From: Alginatibacterium sediminis
GTDB lineage: Bacteria > Pseudomonadota > Gammaproteobacteria > Enterobacterales > Celerinatantimonadaceae
DNA length: 64,000 bases
Direction: 5' to 3'
Assembly (NCBI RefSeq): GCF_003610775.1
Contig: NZ_RAQO01000005.1
Location: 310,001-374,000 of the forward strand
Shown: piece by piece, positions 24,971 through 34,684 of the stretch
Layout: every line of letters starts with the position of its first letter
Position numbering within the stretch: the stretch's first letter is position 1
Notes under the pieces: model-generated
What the model was told of the DNA's origin: nothing
The model's database searches: none
The model's input: the letters and a program-made list of their open reading frames with translations, nothing else
Made by a program: the position numbers and the translations under genes

Positions 24971-25130
24971 TGACTCTAAGCAATTTGAGAAGGGCTTGAT
25001 AGACCGTTAGTGATACACAAATAACCTTAAAAAACATAAGTATAGGGTCGTCATAATACATCTGAATAGCTACGAGTATTAAGTTGCTAAAGCCAAGTCT
25101 GCATTCTAGACTGTAACTGAGCGTTTAACG

Positions 25131-25760
25131 ATGAAAGGAATTGTCGAATCAGCTATGGGATCTATCAAAAACTTCTTAGGCCTTTGTTTTAAAGGTGGAA
25201 TATTAGTTATTTTTCCGCTGTTACTGTTTTATTTGCTTGCAGATAAATTGTTTGAGGTGTTTGTAGCCTTAGCGACCCCTCTGGCTCCACTATTTCCTGA
25301 TTTGATTGTCGACTTCGAAGATTATCCTGCGGTATTGGCTTTTTTAATTCTTATCATTGCGTCTTTTTTACTCGGGCTAGCCTTGCGTTCAAAACTCTTT
25401 CAACGTTTCTTTCATTTTGTCGAAGCGAAAACGATTGCCTACATTCCTTTGTATAAGGCCATAAAACGACTATTCGGCGGATTGCTGGGCAATTCGGGCA
25501 AAGATAGCTATCAAACTGGGCTTATTGAGTTATCAAGCGGTGCATTGCAGTTTGTGTATATTATTGAAGAGAGTGGCCCATACACTGTCGTTTTAGAGCC
25601 TACTGCACCTAGCGGTTTTACCGGTTTTGTGCGCGCATATCCAACACAACAAGTAACTGTTCTCAAAGATGTGAGTGTCGGTGATATCAGCAAGGTATTG
25701 GCGCACTGGGGCTATGGTAGTTCCTCAATTCTCAACAATGTTTCCCATGTAAAAAAATAA
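25131..25760 (+). CDS. DUF502 family membrane protein
   Basis: 209 residues with two hydrophobic helices (about 22-48 and 66-86) and a cytoplasmic or periplasmic beta domain (TGLIELSSGALQFVYIIEESGPYTVVLEPTAPSGFTGFVRAYP). Layout and the GGILVIFPLLLFYLLADKLF opening fit DUF502. Function is unknown; relatives influence envelope properties in some bacteria. The next gene starts 20 nt after the stop, so the two form an operon. Confidence 0.8.
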   Translation: MKGIVESAMGSIKNFLGLCFKGGILVIFPLLLFYLLADKLFEVFVALATPLAPLFPDLIVDFEDYPAVLAFLILIIASFLLGLALRSKLFQRFFHFVEAKTIAYIPLYKAIKRLFGGLLGNSGKDSYQTGLIELSSGALQFVYIIEESGPYTVVLEPTAPSGFTGFVRAYPTQQVTVLKDVSVGDISKVLAHWGYGSSSILNNVSHVKK

Positions 25761-25780
25761 TATAAAAGGCGGTCACTCGA

Positions 25781-26590
25781 ATGATTAAATCTATAGGTAT
25801 TGCGAGTTTGAGCATACTCTCGCTGCATGCGAGCAATGTTGTCGCGAGTGATGACTTACGCTCTGCGGTTCAAAACCCGATTAGTTCTCTGGTTAGTTTG
25901 CCTTTTAAATTTACGGTAGATAACGGCGCCGAAAATGGTGACGCTAACTTTTTAAATATACAACCGGTTTATCCGATTACGTATGGCGACTGGAACTACG
26001 TTAATCGACTCATCGTTCCGATTGCTGATGCACCAGGTAATACGCCAGGACTACCAGGAATACCAAATTCAGAACCTGGGCCGCGAGCCAGTGGTTTATC
26101 AGATATCAACTACTCTTTGTTTTTATCACCGGTTGAATATGGCTCTGTGATTTGGGGTGTAGGTCCTTCTATTACTGGACCTACCGCATCTAAAGATACG
26201 CTTGGCGCTGGTAAGTGGAGCGCCGGTCCAACCGCTGTCGCTTTAGCTCCTCAAAAATGGGGCTCGATGGGTATGCTTGGTCGTCATTTATGGTCGTTTG
26301 CGGGCGACAACGATCGGCAAAACGTTAATCAAACCCTGGTTGAACCGTTCTTAAACTACAATTTAAGTGATGGCTGGTTCCTACTCACAGACATGGTGAT
26401 TACTGCTAATTGGCAAGCTTCCTCTGGTGACCAATGGACTGTACCTGTTGGTGGTGGTGTCGGTCGCGTGTTTACTATTGGTGAGCAGCCGGTAAATATG
26501 AGACTTGAAGGATATTATAATACGGTTCGACCTACGGGAGCACCGAAGTGGAGCTCTAGCTTTACCGTACAACTTTTATTTCCCAAGTAA
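25781..26590 (+). CDS. Outer-membrane-like exported protein (often annotated neuromedin U homologue)
   Basis: 269 residues with a signal peptide (1-22, ending VVAS) and a beta-rich mature part of the MetA-pathway/transporter-like kind. Visible blocks are NPISSLVSLPFKFTVDNG, NRLIVPIADAPG, GLSDINYSLFLSP and WGVGPSITGPTASKDTLG, ending in an aromatic-rich C-terminal strand typical of outer-membrane barrels. The misleading database name neuromedin U refers to this family. It lies 20 nt after DUF502. The transported molecule is unknown. Confidence 0.8.
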   Translation: MIKSIGIASLSILSLHASNVVASDDLRSAVQNPISSLVSLPFKFTVDNGAENGDANFLNIQPVYPITYGDWNYVNRLIVPIADAPGNTPGLPGIPNSEPGPRASGLSDINYSLFLSPVEYGSVIWGVGPSITGPTASKDTLGAGKWSAGPTAVALAPQKWGSMGMLGRHLWSFAGDNDRQNVNQTLVEPFLNYNLSDGWFLLTDMVITANWQASSGDQWTVPVGGGVGRVFTIGEQPVNMRLEGYYNTVRPTGAPKWSSSFTVQLLFPK

Positions 26591-27048
26591 GCGCGTGTCG
26601 TCATTTCACGTTTATACTAGCCCTTGTCAGATGTAAAAGAATAGACACTCATGTGTCGTTGATCTAACAGGCTGTAAATACGTTCCAACTGCCAGCAAAA
26701 TGCATGGCAGTTCTATTTGTTTAGCTGTTTTATCGACATCCTTTCTGGCAATTAGCCCCGCGTCCCGATTCTCTTCTTCGTTCATTAAGAACGCTGTAAA
26801 AAGGCTAGAATGAGTGCTCTATTTGAGCTGATTTCATTTAAAAGAATCACCCTTGTCGTGTTGTTTATGTTTGACCTTTACTGCCTTGGAGAGATCCAAT
26901 GTACATAGTCATCCTGCTGATTTGAAAGTCTTTATTCTTGATGAAAGTCTATACAAAACAGTTTGTTAGAAAGATAGTGTGGGCTGCTGAGGGCTCGACT
27001 CGCTATGACATAACTTTGACTTTTGGTTGAATTAGTGTAAATTTATTT
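26591..27048. other. Intergenic region with a hairpin
   Basis: AACTGCCA (26687-26694) pairs exactly with TGGCAGTT (26705-26712), a possible weak terminator about 100 nt after the outer-membrane-like gene. No gene can be supported in the remainder. Confidence 0.4.
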
Positions 27049-27068
27049 TTAATTGAACGTGCAATTAA
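27049..27068. promoter_or_regulatory. BetI-type operator
   Basis: TTAATTG-AACGTG-CAATTAA forms a perfect 7-bp inverted repeat 20 nt before betI. The core ATTGAACGTGCAAT matches the ATTGAACGTTCAAT-like BetI operator known from E. coli except for one base, so autoregulation is likely. Confidence 0.65.
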
Positions 27069-27088
27069 GAAATATTTGAGCAACATTT

Positions 27089-27682
27089 ATGCCTAAAGTA
27101 GGAATGCCAGAAGTACGCAGACCACAACTAGTTGAAGCAACCATGGCGGTTATTGATGATGTTGGTTTGGCGGGCGCTAGCGTGAGCCTCATTAGCAAAA
27201 AAGCCGGCGTATCCTCTGGAATTATTCACCATTACTTTGGCGGCAAGCACGGTTTGTTAGAAGAAACCATGCGTACGGTACTGCGTAAATTATCTACGGC
27301 ATCAATAGCGCATTTACGCGCTGTTGATCCTAACGATGTTTCGGCACGTGTCACGGCTATTGTTGCTGCCAATTTTGACGGCTATCAAGTTGAAAGCAAG
27401 GTGACTAAAACCTGGATGGCATTCTGGGCTCAGTCAATGCACGACCAGGACTTACACCGCTTGCAACGGGTTAACGAGCGACGTTTACTCTCTCATTTGC
27501 GCTTTGAGCTTAAAAAGGCCATGCCGGCAGAGCAAGCCGTTTTTGTGGCGCAGGGTATTGCTGCGCTCATCGATGGTATTTGGCTGCGTGGTGCACTTAA
27601 CCCTGCGGGAATTTCTATGCACAAAGCCCAAGAAATTATCTCTGACTATTTAGAAAAGCAGCTAGCACCGTACTTAAGCTAA
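27089..27682 (+). CDS. betI: Choline-responsive TetR-family repressor BetI
   Basis: 197 residues starting [19 protein letters not shown], characteristic of BetI. The TetR helix-turn-helix ([26 protein letters not shown], about 32-57) is followed by the BetI-type ligand domain with [10 protein letters not shown] and [12 protein letters not shown]. BetI represses choline uptake and oxidation genes until choline is present. Here the downstream genes encode a choline ABC transporter rather than betBA. A BetI-like palindrome precedes the gene. Confidence 0.9.
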   Translation: MPKVGMPEVRRPQLVEATMAVIDDVGLAGASVSLISKKAGVSSGIIHHYFGGKHGLLEETMRTVLRKLSTASIAHLRAVDPNDVSARVTAIVAANFDGYQVESKVTKTWMAFWAQSMHDQDLHRLQRVNERRLLSHLRFELKKAMPAEQAVFVAQGIAALIDGIWLRGALNPAGISMHKAQEIISDYLEKQLAPYLS

Positions 27683-28042
27683 GCGTGCTCGTATGACCAC
27701 TGAAATTCACCACAACAGCACTGGAAGGCAGTTATTTCGAATTGTAAATGTAATGCTCAAACCATAGTCGATACTGAAATGACAGCAACAGTCTCAGTTG
27801 AAAACGCGGTGCTTTTTCCTTCGAATCAAATTTGTGTTAGCCCACCTAGTTGGGCAACCGAGCAGCGAGTGACGAGCTCGCAACGCCTCGGTTTTCCCTG
27901 ACAAGCTTCTCCACTCCATAAATCCAAACCTATTTCGCTGAGGGCAGCTTCGCTTTGCGTGGCTTAGTATCAGCAAAAATTCTGAGGGGATCAATTTGTG
28001 CCCCAAATCAAACACCCTAGACAAAAAGGAAGAGTCTAAACC
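27683..28042. other. betI-choX intergenic region
   Basis: Two short stems are visible (GCCCA...TGGGC near 27840 and CCGAG...CTCGG near 27860-27893) but no T-run and no second clear BetI palindrome. The end carries the ribosome site AAGGAAGAG of choX. The minus-strand 89-codon frame is a shadow. Confidence 0.4.
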
Positions 28043-28987
28043 ATGAACACCACTATAAAACACGCCATTTTGGGCAGCAGCGCACTATTACTTAGTTTTT
28101 CGGCATCTACAGCATTTGCAGCGCAATGCGATATCGTGCGTTTTTCAGATGTAGGTTGGACCGATATAACGGCAACCACTGCTATTACTAGCGAAGTACT
28201 TAAGGGACTTGGGTATGAAACCACCACCCAGCTATTGTCTGTTCCGGTAACGTACTCGTCTATGGCCAACAATGATATTGATGTTTTTCTAGGTAACTGG
28301 ATGCCAACCATGGAAGCTGATATTGCGAAGTATCGCGATGACGGTTCTGTAGAAACGGTGCGTGCAAACTTAGAAGGTGCTAAATACACGCTTGCAGTAC
28401 CCAAGTATGTTTTTGATGCTGGCGTTCAAAGCTTTGCTGACCTGGCCAAGCACAAAGATCAGTTTAAGGGTCGTATTTACGGGATCGAACCGGGTAACGA
28501 TGGCAACCGTTTAATTCAAGATATGATAGACAAAAACGCCTTTGATCTTAAAGGCTTTAAACTTGTTGAGTCGAGTGAAGCGGGTATGGTCTCTCAAGTG
28601 AAACGTGCCGTTGACCGTGAGCAATGGGTAGCCTTTTTAGGTTGGGCACCACACCCAATGAACAGTAATTTTGATATGGCTTACTTAGACGGCGGGGATG
28701 ACTTTTTTGGCCCTAATTATGGCGGTGCAAGTGTTTATACCAACGTGCGTCAAGGCTACTTGGAAAGCTGTTCAAATGTCGGTCAATTACTGCAAAATCT
28801 GAGCTTTAGCTTGGAGATGGAAAACCAGTTAATGGGTAGTATTTTAAACGACAATCAAAAGCCTGATGTTGCAGCGAAAGCGTGGTTGAAAGCTAATCCA
28901 ACAGCCGTAGAAGCATGGCTTGAGCAAGTTACCGCGCGTGATGGTGGTGATGCAGGCAAAGCTCTACAAGCTTATTTAAACATCTAA
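28043..28987 (+). CDS. choX: Choline ABC transporter, periplasmic binding protein
   Basis: 314 residues with a signal peptide (1-28, cut at AFAAQC). The mature OpuAC/ProX fold has the choline-site segments IVRFSDVGWTDI, DVFLGNWMP, GIEPGNDGN and WAPHPMNSNFDMAYLDGG. It captures choline, and possibly betaine, in the periplasm for ChoWV. RBS AAGGAAGAG precedes ATG. It forms the first gene of choXWV after betI. Imported choline can serve as an osmoprotectant precursor, but no oxidation genes lie in this window. Confidence 0.92.
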   Translation: MNTTIKHAILGSSALLLSFSASTAFAAQCDIVRFSDVGWTDITATTAITSEVLKGLGYETTTQLLSVPVTYSSMANNDIDVFLGNWMPTMEADIAKYRDDGSVETVRANLEGAKYTLAVPKYVFDAGVQSFADLAKHKDQFKGRIYGIEPGNDGNRLIQDMIDKNAFDLKGFKLVESSEAGMVSQVKRAVDREQWVAFLGWAPHPMNSNFDMAYLDGGDDFFGPNYGGASVYTNVRQGYLESCSNVGQLLQNLSFSLEMENQLMGSILNDNQKPDVAAKAWLKANPTAVEAWLEQVTARDGGDAGKALQAYLNI

Positions 28988-29086
28988 ACCCAAACGCTAG
29001 CTGTGCTGCCCGCGATATGCGTGGCGGCCGGCTGCTTACGACCCTTATATACTTATTAGAACAATACAGACCATAAAGGAGTACCA

Positions 29087-29935
29087 GTGGACTATATTAC
29101 AGAGCACAAAATCCCTCTTGGCGAATGGATGGCAAACTTCGTGGATTGGCTAACCTATAGCGCCGCTGGATTTTTTGACTCAGTTTCCTACACCTTAGAA
29201 TCGATTATTATGTTCTTGGTTGAACTCTTTAAGTGGTTCCCACCCTCGGTTCCGATAGTTGTAACGGCGTTGTTAGCTTGGTTTTTGCACCGCAGTATTT
29301 CCCTTGTTGTCTTCATTGTTGCAGCCCTATTATTGATTATGAACCTGGGGTATTGGGAAGAGATGTTAGAGACCTTAGTGCTTGTTCTTAGTGCCACCAC
29401 TATTTCATTATTAGTGGGCGTGCCTATCGGTATTTTGGCCGCGCATAAGCCGTGGGTGTATACCATTTTGCGTCCAATTCTTGACTTAATGCAGACCATT
29501 CCTACTTTTGTTTACTTAATTCCAACCTTAGTTTTGTTTGGCTTAGGAGTTGTTCCTGGGCTTATTTCGACCATCATTTTTGCCATTGCTGCTCCAATAC
29601 GGCTAACTTATCTCGGTATTAGTCGTGTGCCCGAAGAACTGGTTGAAGCAGGTAAAGCCTTCGGTGCAAGCCGAAGCAAACTGCTGTTAAAAGTAGAGCT
29701 TCCAGCAGCAATGCCAAGCATTATGGCGGGGGTAACGCAGTGTATTATGTTGTCTTTATCGATGGTGGTTATCTCCGCTCTAGTTGGTGCTGACGGATTG
29801 GGTAAACCAGTTGTCCGAGCGCTAAATACGGTGAATATTGCTCAAGGTTTTGAAGCCGGTCTGGCCATTGTGCTGGTGGCTATCATTTTAGACCGCCTGT
29901 GCAAAAATCCAGCCAGCCAAAGTAAAGAGGGATAA
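29087..29935 (+). CDS. choW: Choline ABC transporter permease
   Basis: A 282-residue inner-membrane permease with about six hydrophobic helices and the EAA loop region (PEELVEAGKAFGASRSKLLLKVELPAAMPSIMAG) that docks the ATPase. The start is GTG 29087, clearly marked by AAGGAG 7 nt upstream. It lies 99 nt after choX and 2 nt before choV. Homologous to ProW/OpuAB. Confidence 0.92.
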   Translation: MDYITEHKIPLGEWMANFVDWLTYSAAGFFDSVSYTLESIIMFLVELFKWFPPSVPIVVTALLAWFLHRSISLVVFIVAALLLIMNLGYWEEMLETLVLVLSATTISLLVGVPIGILAAHKPWVYTILRPILDLMQTIPTFVYLIPTLVLFGLGVVPGLISTIIFAIAAPIRLTYLGISRVPEELVEAGKAFGASRSKLLLKVELPAAMPSIMAGVTQCIMLSLSMVVISALVGADGLGKPVVRALNTVNIAQGFEAGLAIVLVAIILDRLCKNPASQSKEG

Positions 29936-29937
29936 GC

Positions 29938-31134
29938 ATGAGTGCTATCAGTATTAAGAATCTTGACGTTATCTTTGGGCACCAAAATGGTAAATCTTTA
30001 GCCATGTTAGATAATGGCAGTAGTCGCCAAGAAATTATCGACGCAACTGGCGATGTGGTTGGTGTGCATGATGTAAGCCTTGATATAGAAAAAGGTGAGA
30101 TATGTGTACTCATGGGTCTATCTGGCTCGGGGAAGTCAAGCTTGCTACGGGCTATTAATGGTCTAAATACGGTGACGCGCGGTTCACTTACTGTGCGCGA
30201 TGGGGAGCAGGATATCGATCTTGCGACTTGCGATAAAGTGGCTTTGCGCCATTTACGTACCAACCGTATTTCTATGGTTTTTCAGAAGTTTGCGCTTATG
30301 CCATGGTTATCGGTGTTGGACAACGCAGCTTTTGGACTTGAACTACAAGGTATCGCAAAGACCGAACGTCGGTGCTTAGCTGAAGAACGACTAGAGATGG
30401 TTGGTTTATCCGAATGGAAAGACAATTTCCCACATGAGTTATCCGGGGGGATGCAACAACGCGTAGGCTTGGCACGTGCGTTCACTATGGATAGTGACAT
30501 TTTATTAATGGATGAACCTTTTTCTGCCTTAGATCCCTTAATTCGAACCCAGCTCCAAGACGAGCTACTTGAATTGCAGCGTAAGCTGAATAAAACCATT
30601 GTGTTTGTTAGTCACGATTTAGATGAGGCACTTAAACTTGGTAACACGATTGCAATTATGGAGTCGGGACGCTTAATTCAACAGGGCAAACCTGAAGACA
30701 TTGTGCTTAACCCAAAAACTAAATATGTCAGCGAGTTTGTTGCTCATACTAATCCGCTTAATGTCTTGTGCGGCCGTTCACTAATGACACATTCAAGTAC
30801 CTTGCCTAAACAAGACGGCAAGCTATTGCTGAGTGAGCATCAACAAAGCTTTATTGAGCTTGACTCAACAGGACAGGTTGCCGCGGTGACCCGCCAAGAA
30901 AGCCTATTATCGATACATGTGTGGCATGAGGGCGATAGACTTCAGAGTGTTAATATAGATAGCCAAGTGATTGCCCCAGCAGATATATCGATGCGTGAAG
31001 CCTTAGAGATTCGTTATCGCACTGGGCAAGCCGTGCTTTTGGCTGATGATGGAGTACTGGTTGGTATACTGGATGACAATGAATTTTATCATGCGCTTTT
31101 AGGTAAGCATTTTTCCTTTGAAGCGAGTGCTTAA
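29938..31134 (+). CDS. choV: Choline ABC transporter ATP-binding protein
   Basis: A 398-residue ProV/ChoV-type ATPase. Walker A is GLSGSGKSS, the signature is LSGGMQQR, Walker B is ILLMDEPFSALDP, and the switch His is in VSHDLDEA. The N-terminus carries the extra ~40 residues typical of ChoV. The C-terminal ~110 residues form a degenerate CBS-like regulatory part. It starts 2 nt after choW with a GAGGG site, so the two are translationally linked. Confidence 0.93.
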   Translation: MSAISIKNLDVIFGHQNGKSLAMLDNGSSRQEIIDATGDVVGVHDVSLDIEKGEICVLMGLSGSGKSSLLRAINGLNTVTRGSLTVRDGEQDIDLATCDKVALRHLRTNRISMVFQKFALMPWLSVLDNAAFGLELQGIAKTERRCLAEERLEMVGLSEWKDNFPHELSGGMQQRVGLARAFTMDSDILLMDEPFSALDPLIRTQLQDELLELQRKLNKTIVFVSHDLDEALKLGNTIAIMESGRLIQQGKPEDIVLNPKTKYVSEFVAHTNPLNVLCGRSLMTHSSTLPKQDGKLLLSEHQQSFIELDSTGQVAAVTRQESLLSIHVWHEGDRLQSVNIDSQVIAPADISMREALEIRYRTGQAVLLADDGVLVGILDDNEFYHALLGKHFSFEASA

Positions 31135-31269
31135 CTAGCTTGCCTTGGTTCGCTACACTTCTTTCAATGTTGTTTGAAACTAGCGATACAACTGTGGATT
31201 GTTCAATGTTTAAATTGCGTATAGTTAGAAAAACACTAAAAGTGTAGTTGACTCTAACTTTTGATGTTG

Positions 31270-31307
31270 CTACCTTAAACTTATAGTCAGCTACAAGTTT
31301 AAGGTAG
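31270..31307. promoter_or_regulatory. Long palindromic operator before the TetR gene
   Basis: CTACCTTAAACTT (31270-31282) and AAGTTTAAGGTAG (31295-31307) are perfect inverse repeats of 13 bp around a 12-nt spacer. The right arm contains AAGG and ends 3 nt before the start codon, so bound protein would block translation initiation as well as transcription. Likely the site of the adjacent TetR protein. Confidence 0.7.
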
Positions 31308-31310
31308 AGC

Positions 31311-31961
31311 ATGAGCCTAGGTAAACGTGAACTAAAAACCGCACAAAACAAACAAGCTATTCTTAAAAGCTTGTTGTCGCGGATGTCTTGCGAAGATTTC
31401 GATTTAATTAAAATTAGTGACCTTTGCAACGATGCTGCGGTATCACAAGCAAGTTTCTTTAACTACTTTCCCCAAAAAACTGACATCTTGATTTACTACA
31501 TTCAGTTGTGGGCCGTTGAGATGCACTGGCAGATCACCAGAGTACAAAAACTCACGGGCTTAGCTGCGATTGAACAGCTTTTTGCTGACACCGCCGAAAT
31601 ATGCGCGGCCCAACCACAGCTAATGGCCGAAATTGTGTCATTTCAGGCTAAACCTCATAAAAGTATTAGTGCTAGCAGTTTAGGCGCGGCAGATAAGTTG
31701 GTTGCTTACCCCGATTGTGAGGGGATTTCTGACATTAATGTTGAGGACTTAAAAGCTTTGTTATCGCTCTATATTCAACAGGCGATTGAACAAAGTGAAC
31801 TACCCAAAGCCTGTGAAGTTGATAATTTACTGGTCTCGCTGTGTGGTATTTTTTTTGCTGTACCAACCCTGTTTAACCTACGCCCACTAAACGAAATTAA
31901 GGCAGCTTATCACCAGCAATTTAGCTTATTTAAGTATGGTGCTGCGGGTAAGTATGTTTAA
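31311..31961 (+). CDS. TetR-family transcriptional regulator
   Basis: 216 residues. The N-terminal helix-turn-helix (IKISDLCNDAAVSQASFFNYFPQKTDILIYYI, about 34-65) is of TetR type. The C-terminal ligand domain is not assignable. The ribosome site AAGG lies within the right arm of the operator just upstream. The next gene, 35 nt downstream and co-oriented, encodes a lipoprotein hydrolase that is probably under its control. Confidence 0.87.
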   Translation: MSLGKRELKTAQNKQAILKSLLSRMSCEDFDLIKISDLCNDAAVSQASFFNYFPQKTDILIYYIQLWAVEMHWQITRVQKLTGLAAIEQLFADTAEICAAQPQLMAEIVSFQAKPHKSISASSLGAADKLVAYPDCEGISDINVEDLKALLSLYIQQAIEQSELPKACEVDNLLVSLCGIFFAVPTLFNLRPLNEIKAAYHQQFSLFKYGAAGKYV

Positions 31962-31996
31962 GCAAGTCATTAGATATTGTCAAAAAGGAACTACAA

Positions 31997-32959
31997 ATGA
32001 ATAAACTGCTGATGGTCTTGTCTAGCGCTTTTGCTTTGAGTGCGTGTGTTGAAGTTCCCAAAACATTGGAACACGACAGTCGTTTGGAATTCACCGAGGT
32101 CTCGGGTTACAAATTCCACACCCAAGTTAAGGGAGACCTTAAGGCACCGGTTGTGATAGTTGTTCACGGTGGTCCTGGTGCGGACCATCAATACTTATTG
32201 CCCATGGGCCCACTTGCAAAAGCTCATCGCGTTATTTTTTACGACCAGCGTGGTAGCGGGTTGTCACCGCGAGTTGATAAATCTCAGCTTACATTAGAGC
32301 AAAACCTAAAGGACCTCGATTTACTTGTTGAACACTTCTCAGCAGATAGAAAAGTGACCTTAATCGGGCATTCGTGGGGGGGAATGCTTGTTGCGGGCTA
32401 TTTGTCTACCTATCCGACTAAAGTGTCACACGCAGTCCTTGTTGAGCCTGGGATGCTTCATCCCGAAGCAGCTGCAGCCTTTGTCAAAACGATGAAAGCA
32501 CATCAGTCAATAGGCAGTCTGTTTAGCCTCGCCAAATATATGAGTGTTTATCCCTTTGTTCGTCAACATGATGGTCACGAAGGCTTTGATTATGTGATGA
32601 CCAAGCTGTTGAATAAAAATGATCCGGGAGCACCTTACCAATGTGCGGGAGAATCAATGCCAGACAACAGTTTTACTAGGGCTAGTTACGAAGCCTTTAA
32701 CAGCATGCTTAAGCCAGTAATGGACGATCCAGCCTCTTTCAGATATGACTTAAGCCAAGGCATAGAAAGCTATACCGGTAAGTTGATGCTAATCAGTAGT
32801 GAGTGCAGTGCCATTGGTTATGCATTTCAAGAGCAATACCATATGCCTAAGTTGCCGCAACAGACGCGTCATGTCAAGGCCAATAAAATGGGGCATAACA
32901 TGCTAACGCTGAACCCTGAATGGAGCTTAAGTCTTATTAGTAGTTTCTTAAATGAATAA
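31997..32959 (+). CDS. Alpha/beta hydrolase lipoprotein, proline-iminopeptidase-like
   Basis: 320 residues. The signal peptide ends in the lipobox LSAC (Cys17), so the protein is lipid-anchored. The S33-like hydrolase domain has VVHGGPGADH (oxyanion hole), YDQRGSGLS and the nucleophile elbow GHSWGG. An aminopeptidase/esterase role is suggested by the HGGPG motif; the substrate is unknown. It lies in an apparent operon with the TetR gene; AAGGA precedes ATG by 8 nt. A membrane-anchored location is unusual for this normally cytosolic family. Confidence 0.85.
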   Translation: MNKLLMVLSSAFALSACVEVPKTLEHDSRLEFTEVSGYKFHTQVKGDLKAPVVIVVHGGPGADHQYLLPMGPLAKAHRVIFYDQRGSGLSPRVDKSQLTLEQNLKDLDLLVEHFSADRKVTLIGHSWGGMLVAGYLSTYPTKVSHAVLVEPGMLHPEAAAAFVKTMKAHQSIGSLFSLAKYMSVYPFVRQHDGHEGFDYVMTKLLNKNDPGAPYQCAGESMPDNSFTRASYEAFNSMLKPVMDDPASFRYDLSQGIESYTGKLMLISSECSAIGYAFQEQYHMPKLPQQTRHVKANKMGHNMLTLNPEWSLSLISSFLNE

Positions 32960-33397
32960 ATAAGATTCGATTTAAAGTCATTTGTTTTTCGGTATTGCAG
33001 CGCTTGTGATACCTGATACCACTATTGTTCAGGCATATGGATTTAGACATGGGTATTGTTCAGATTTTTTTTGATTAAAAGGGGTTATATCAAATTTGAA
33101 TACCGATTTAATTGCAATAATCCGAATCGCTTAATAAGTCAGTCCAACTATAGATATTGAAGAGAGAGCGACCTACGCAAATATGGTTGCTGTCTGTTTC
33201 TGCTGTAAACTTGTTACAACTCCGGTTCTTTACCTCTAGTTGCTACCAATACCCGTTTACTTATCACTGTCGAAAGCAGGCTTATCGTTCAGCTTTAACT
33301 TTGACAGAACACAAGACGGCGCTGACTAATATAAAGCGATAAACTCCCAGGCCCACAGAAATGGAGCTTAAACGATCGTTACATTAGGTGGCTGTAG
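32960..33397. other. Gene-free stretch
   Basis: No supported gene; a 61-codon frame at 33157 has a TTG start, no ribosome site and a low-quality composition. No terminator with a T-run was seen. Confidence 0.4.
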
Positions 33398-34522
33398 ATG
33401 AGTAAGATTGATTGGATGGGCGAATTCATTGACCCAGAGATAGAACATTCTTTTCGAAAGTATGAATGGAATGAACTTCGTCGCAGAATGATGTTTGCAA
33501 GCTTTGCTGGTGCTCTTGCCTATTGTTTAGGGCTCATTGGCGATTACTTAATGATCTCATCTGAATCGATGTTCAGAGAAATTGCGGTCATCAGAATTTC
33601 AATTCTAATCGTAGGCTTGATGGTTAGCCTACTAGGGTACTTTTTAGATAAATATTCACCAGTCTTAAACAAAGCTGTTTGTATATTGCTGTTATTAGTA
33701 CTCTTTGGCGAGTCGGCAGAAATAGCCATAAAATCAGAATTGATAGCATATGTAGGGATACCGGGAAGCTCCGTTTTAGTACTGCTGTTCTACCTCAGTT
33801 TTCCGCCGCGATTTAAAGATGTGATGGCTGTTTGTGTCATCGGTTGCAGTACATTTTTGATCACCTGTTGGGTTTTAGGGTACGCGTCGCTGGAATACAT
33901 TTACACAAGTTTCCTTATGTTTCTGGTGGTGAATTGCTTTGGTTCGTATGTGTATATTCAACTTTCAACAGTACGCAGGCGAGAATACTGTGCCTTAGAA
34001 GAGCTCAAAAAGAACGCTGAAATTGATGGTCTTACCCAAGTGTATAATCGTCGAAAAGTTCTAGAATTAGGCGATGGTGAAGTTGAGTTAGCTAATAACT
34101 ATAATCATGATTATTCGGTGATTATGATAGATGTCGATAACTTTAAAGGAGTTAACGATATGTATGGGCATGCGGTCGGTGATCAAGTTCTAGCTGAGGT
34201 CGCAAATCGCTGTAGCAAAGTGCTGCGGGATGTCGATATTTTTGGTCGATATGGTGGTGAGGAGTTTGTAGTCTACCTACCATATACCAACTTAAGTACC
34301 ACCCTCGTAGTCGCAGAACGACTGCGTTCAGCAATTGCAGATGCTACTTTTGAAACCAGTAGAATACCATTGCATATGAGTATAAGCCTTGGAGCTGCGA
34401 CCTTATCCAAGGAAAAACAAACTCCGAGAAAGCTATTAGAACTGGCTGATGAAGCCTTGTATACCGCTAAAAATACTGGCAAAAATAAAGTTTGCACGGT
34501 TCAAAATACGATTCCAAGCTAA
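33398..34522 (+). CDS. Membrane diguanylate cyclase (GGDEF)
   Basis: 374 residues. About six hydrophobic helices in the first ~200 residues form a membrane sensor; the C-terminal ~170 residues are a GGDEF domain with the active-site motif GGEEF. An inhibitory RxxD site (RDVD) lies five residues before it. DGLTQVYNRR and DVDNFKGVNDMYGH are also intact. It should make cyclic di-GMP from GTP with product inhibition. Monocistronic as far as can be seen. Input signal unknown. Confidence 0.9.
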   Translation: MSKIDWMGEFIDPEIEHSFRKYEWNELRRRMMFASFAGALAYCLGLIGDYLMISSESMFREIAVIRISILIVGLMVSLLGYFLDKYSPVLNKAVCILLLLVLFGESAEIAIKSELIAYVGIPGSSVLVLLFYLSFPPRFKDVMAVCVIGCSTFLITCWVLGYASLEYIYTSFLMFLVVNCFGSYVYIQLSTVRRREYCALEELKKNAEIDGLTQVYNRRKVLELGDGEVELANNYNHDYSVIMIDVDNFKGVNDMYGHAVGDQVLAEVANRCSKVLRDVDIFGRYGGEEFVVYLPYTNLSTTLVVAERLRSAIADATFETSRIPLHMSISLGAATLSKEKQTPRKLLELADEALYTAKNTGKNKVCTVQNTIPS

Positions 34523-34684
34523 GGTTGAAAGCCACTAACCATTGGGTCTTTCTGTTGAGCTCATCGTGTGAAAATTGGCGTCATTCTAGGTTCTTAGAGC
34601 GATCGAAATTGTCGTAAACGTTCAATAAAAGCGAGATGTCTAGCGCTATAGTTGTTTAAAACCAAGCTGAGGACTTAGAAATAC

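Noticed and set aside
25100-25125. A fourth possible SigZ promoter (TGCATT-N16-CGTT) before the DUF502 gene
   Set aside because: Both boxes differ by one base from the other three sites, and the predicted transcript would start at or after the start codon.
27794-28063. 89-codon minus-strand frame overlapping choX
   Set aside because: Antisense to the choX start and without a ribosome site.
33157-33342. 61-codon frame before the diguanylate cyclase
   Set aside because: TTG start, no ribosome site, unlikely composition.
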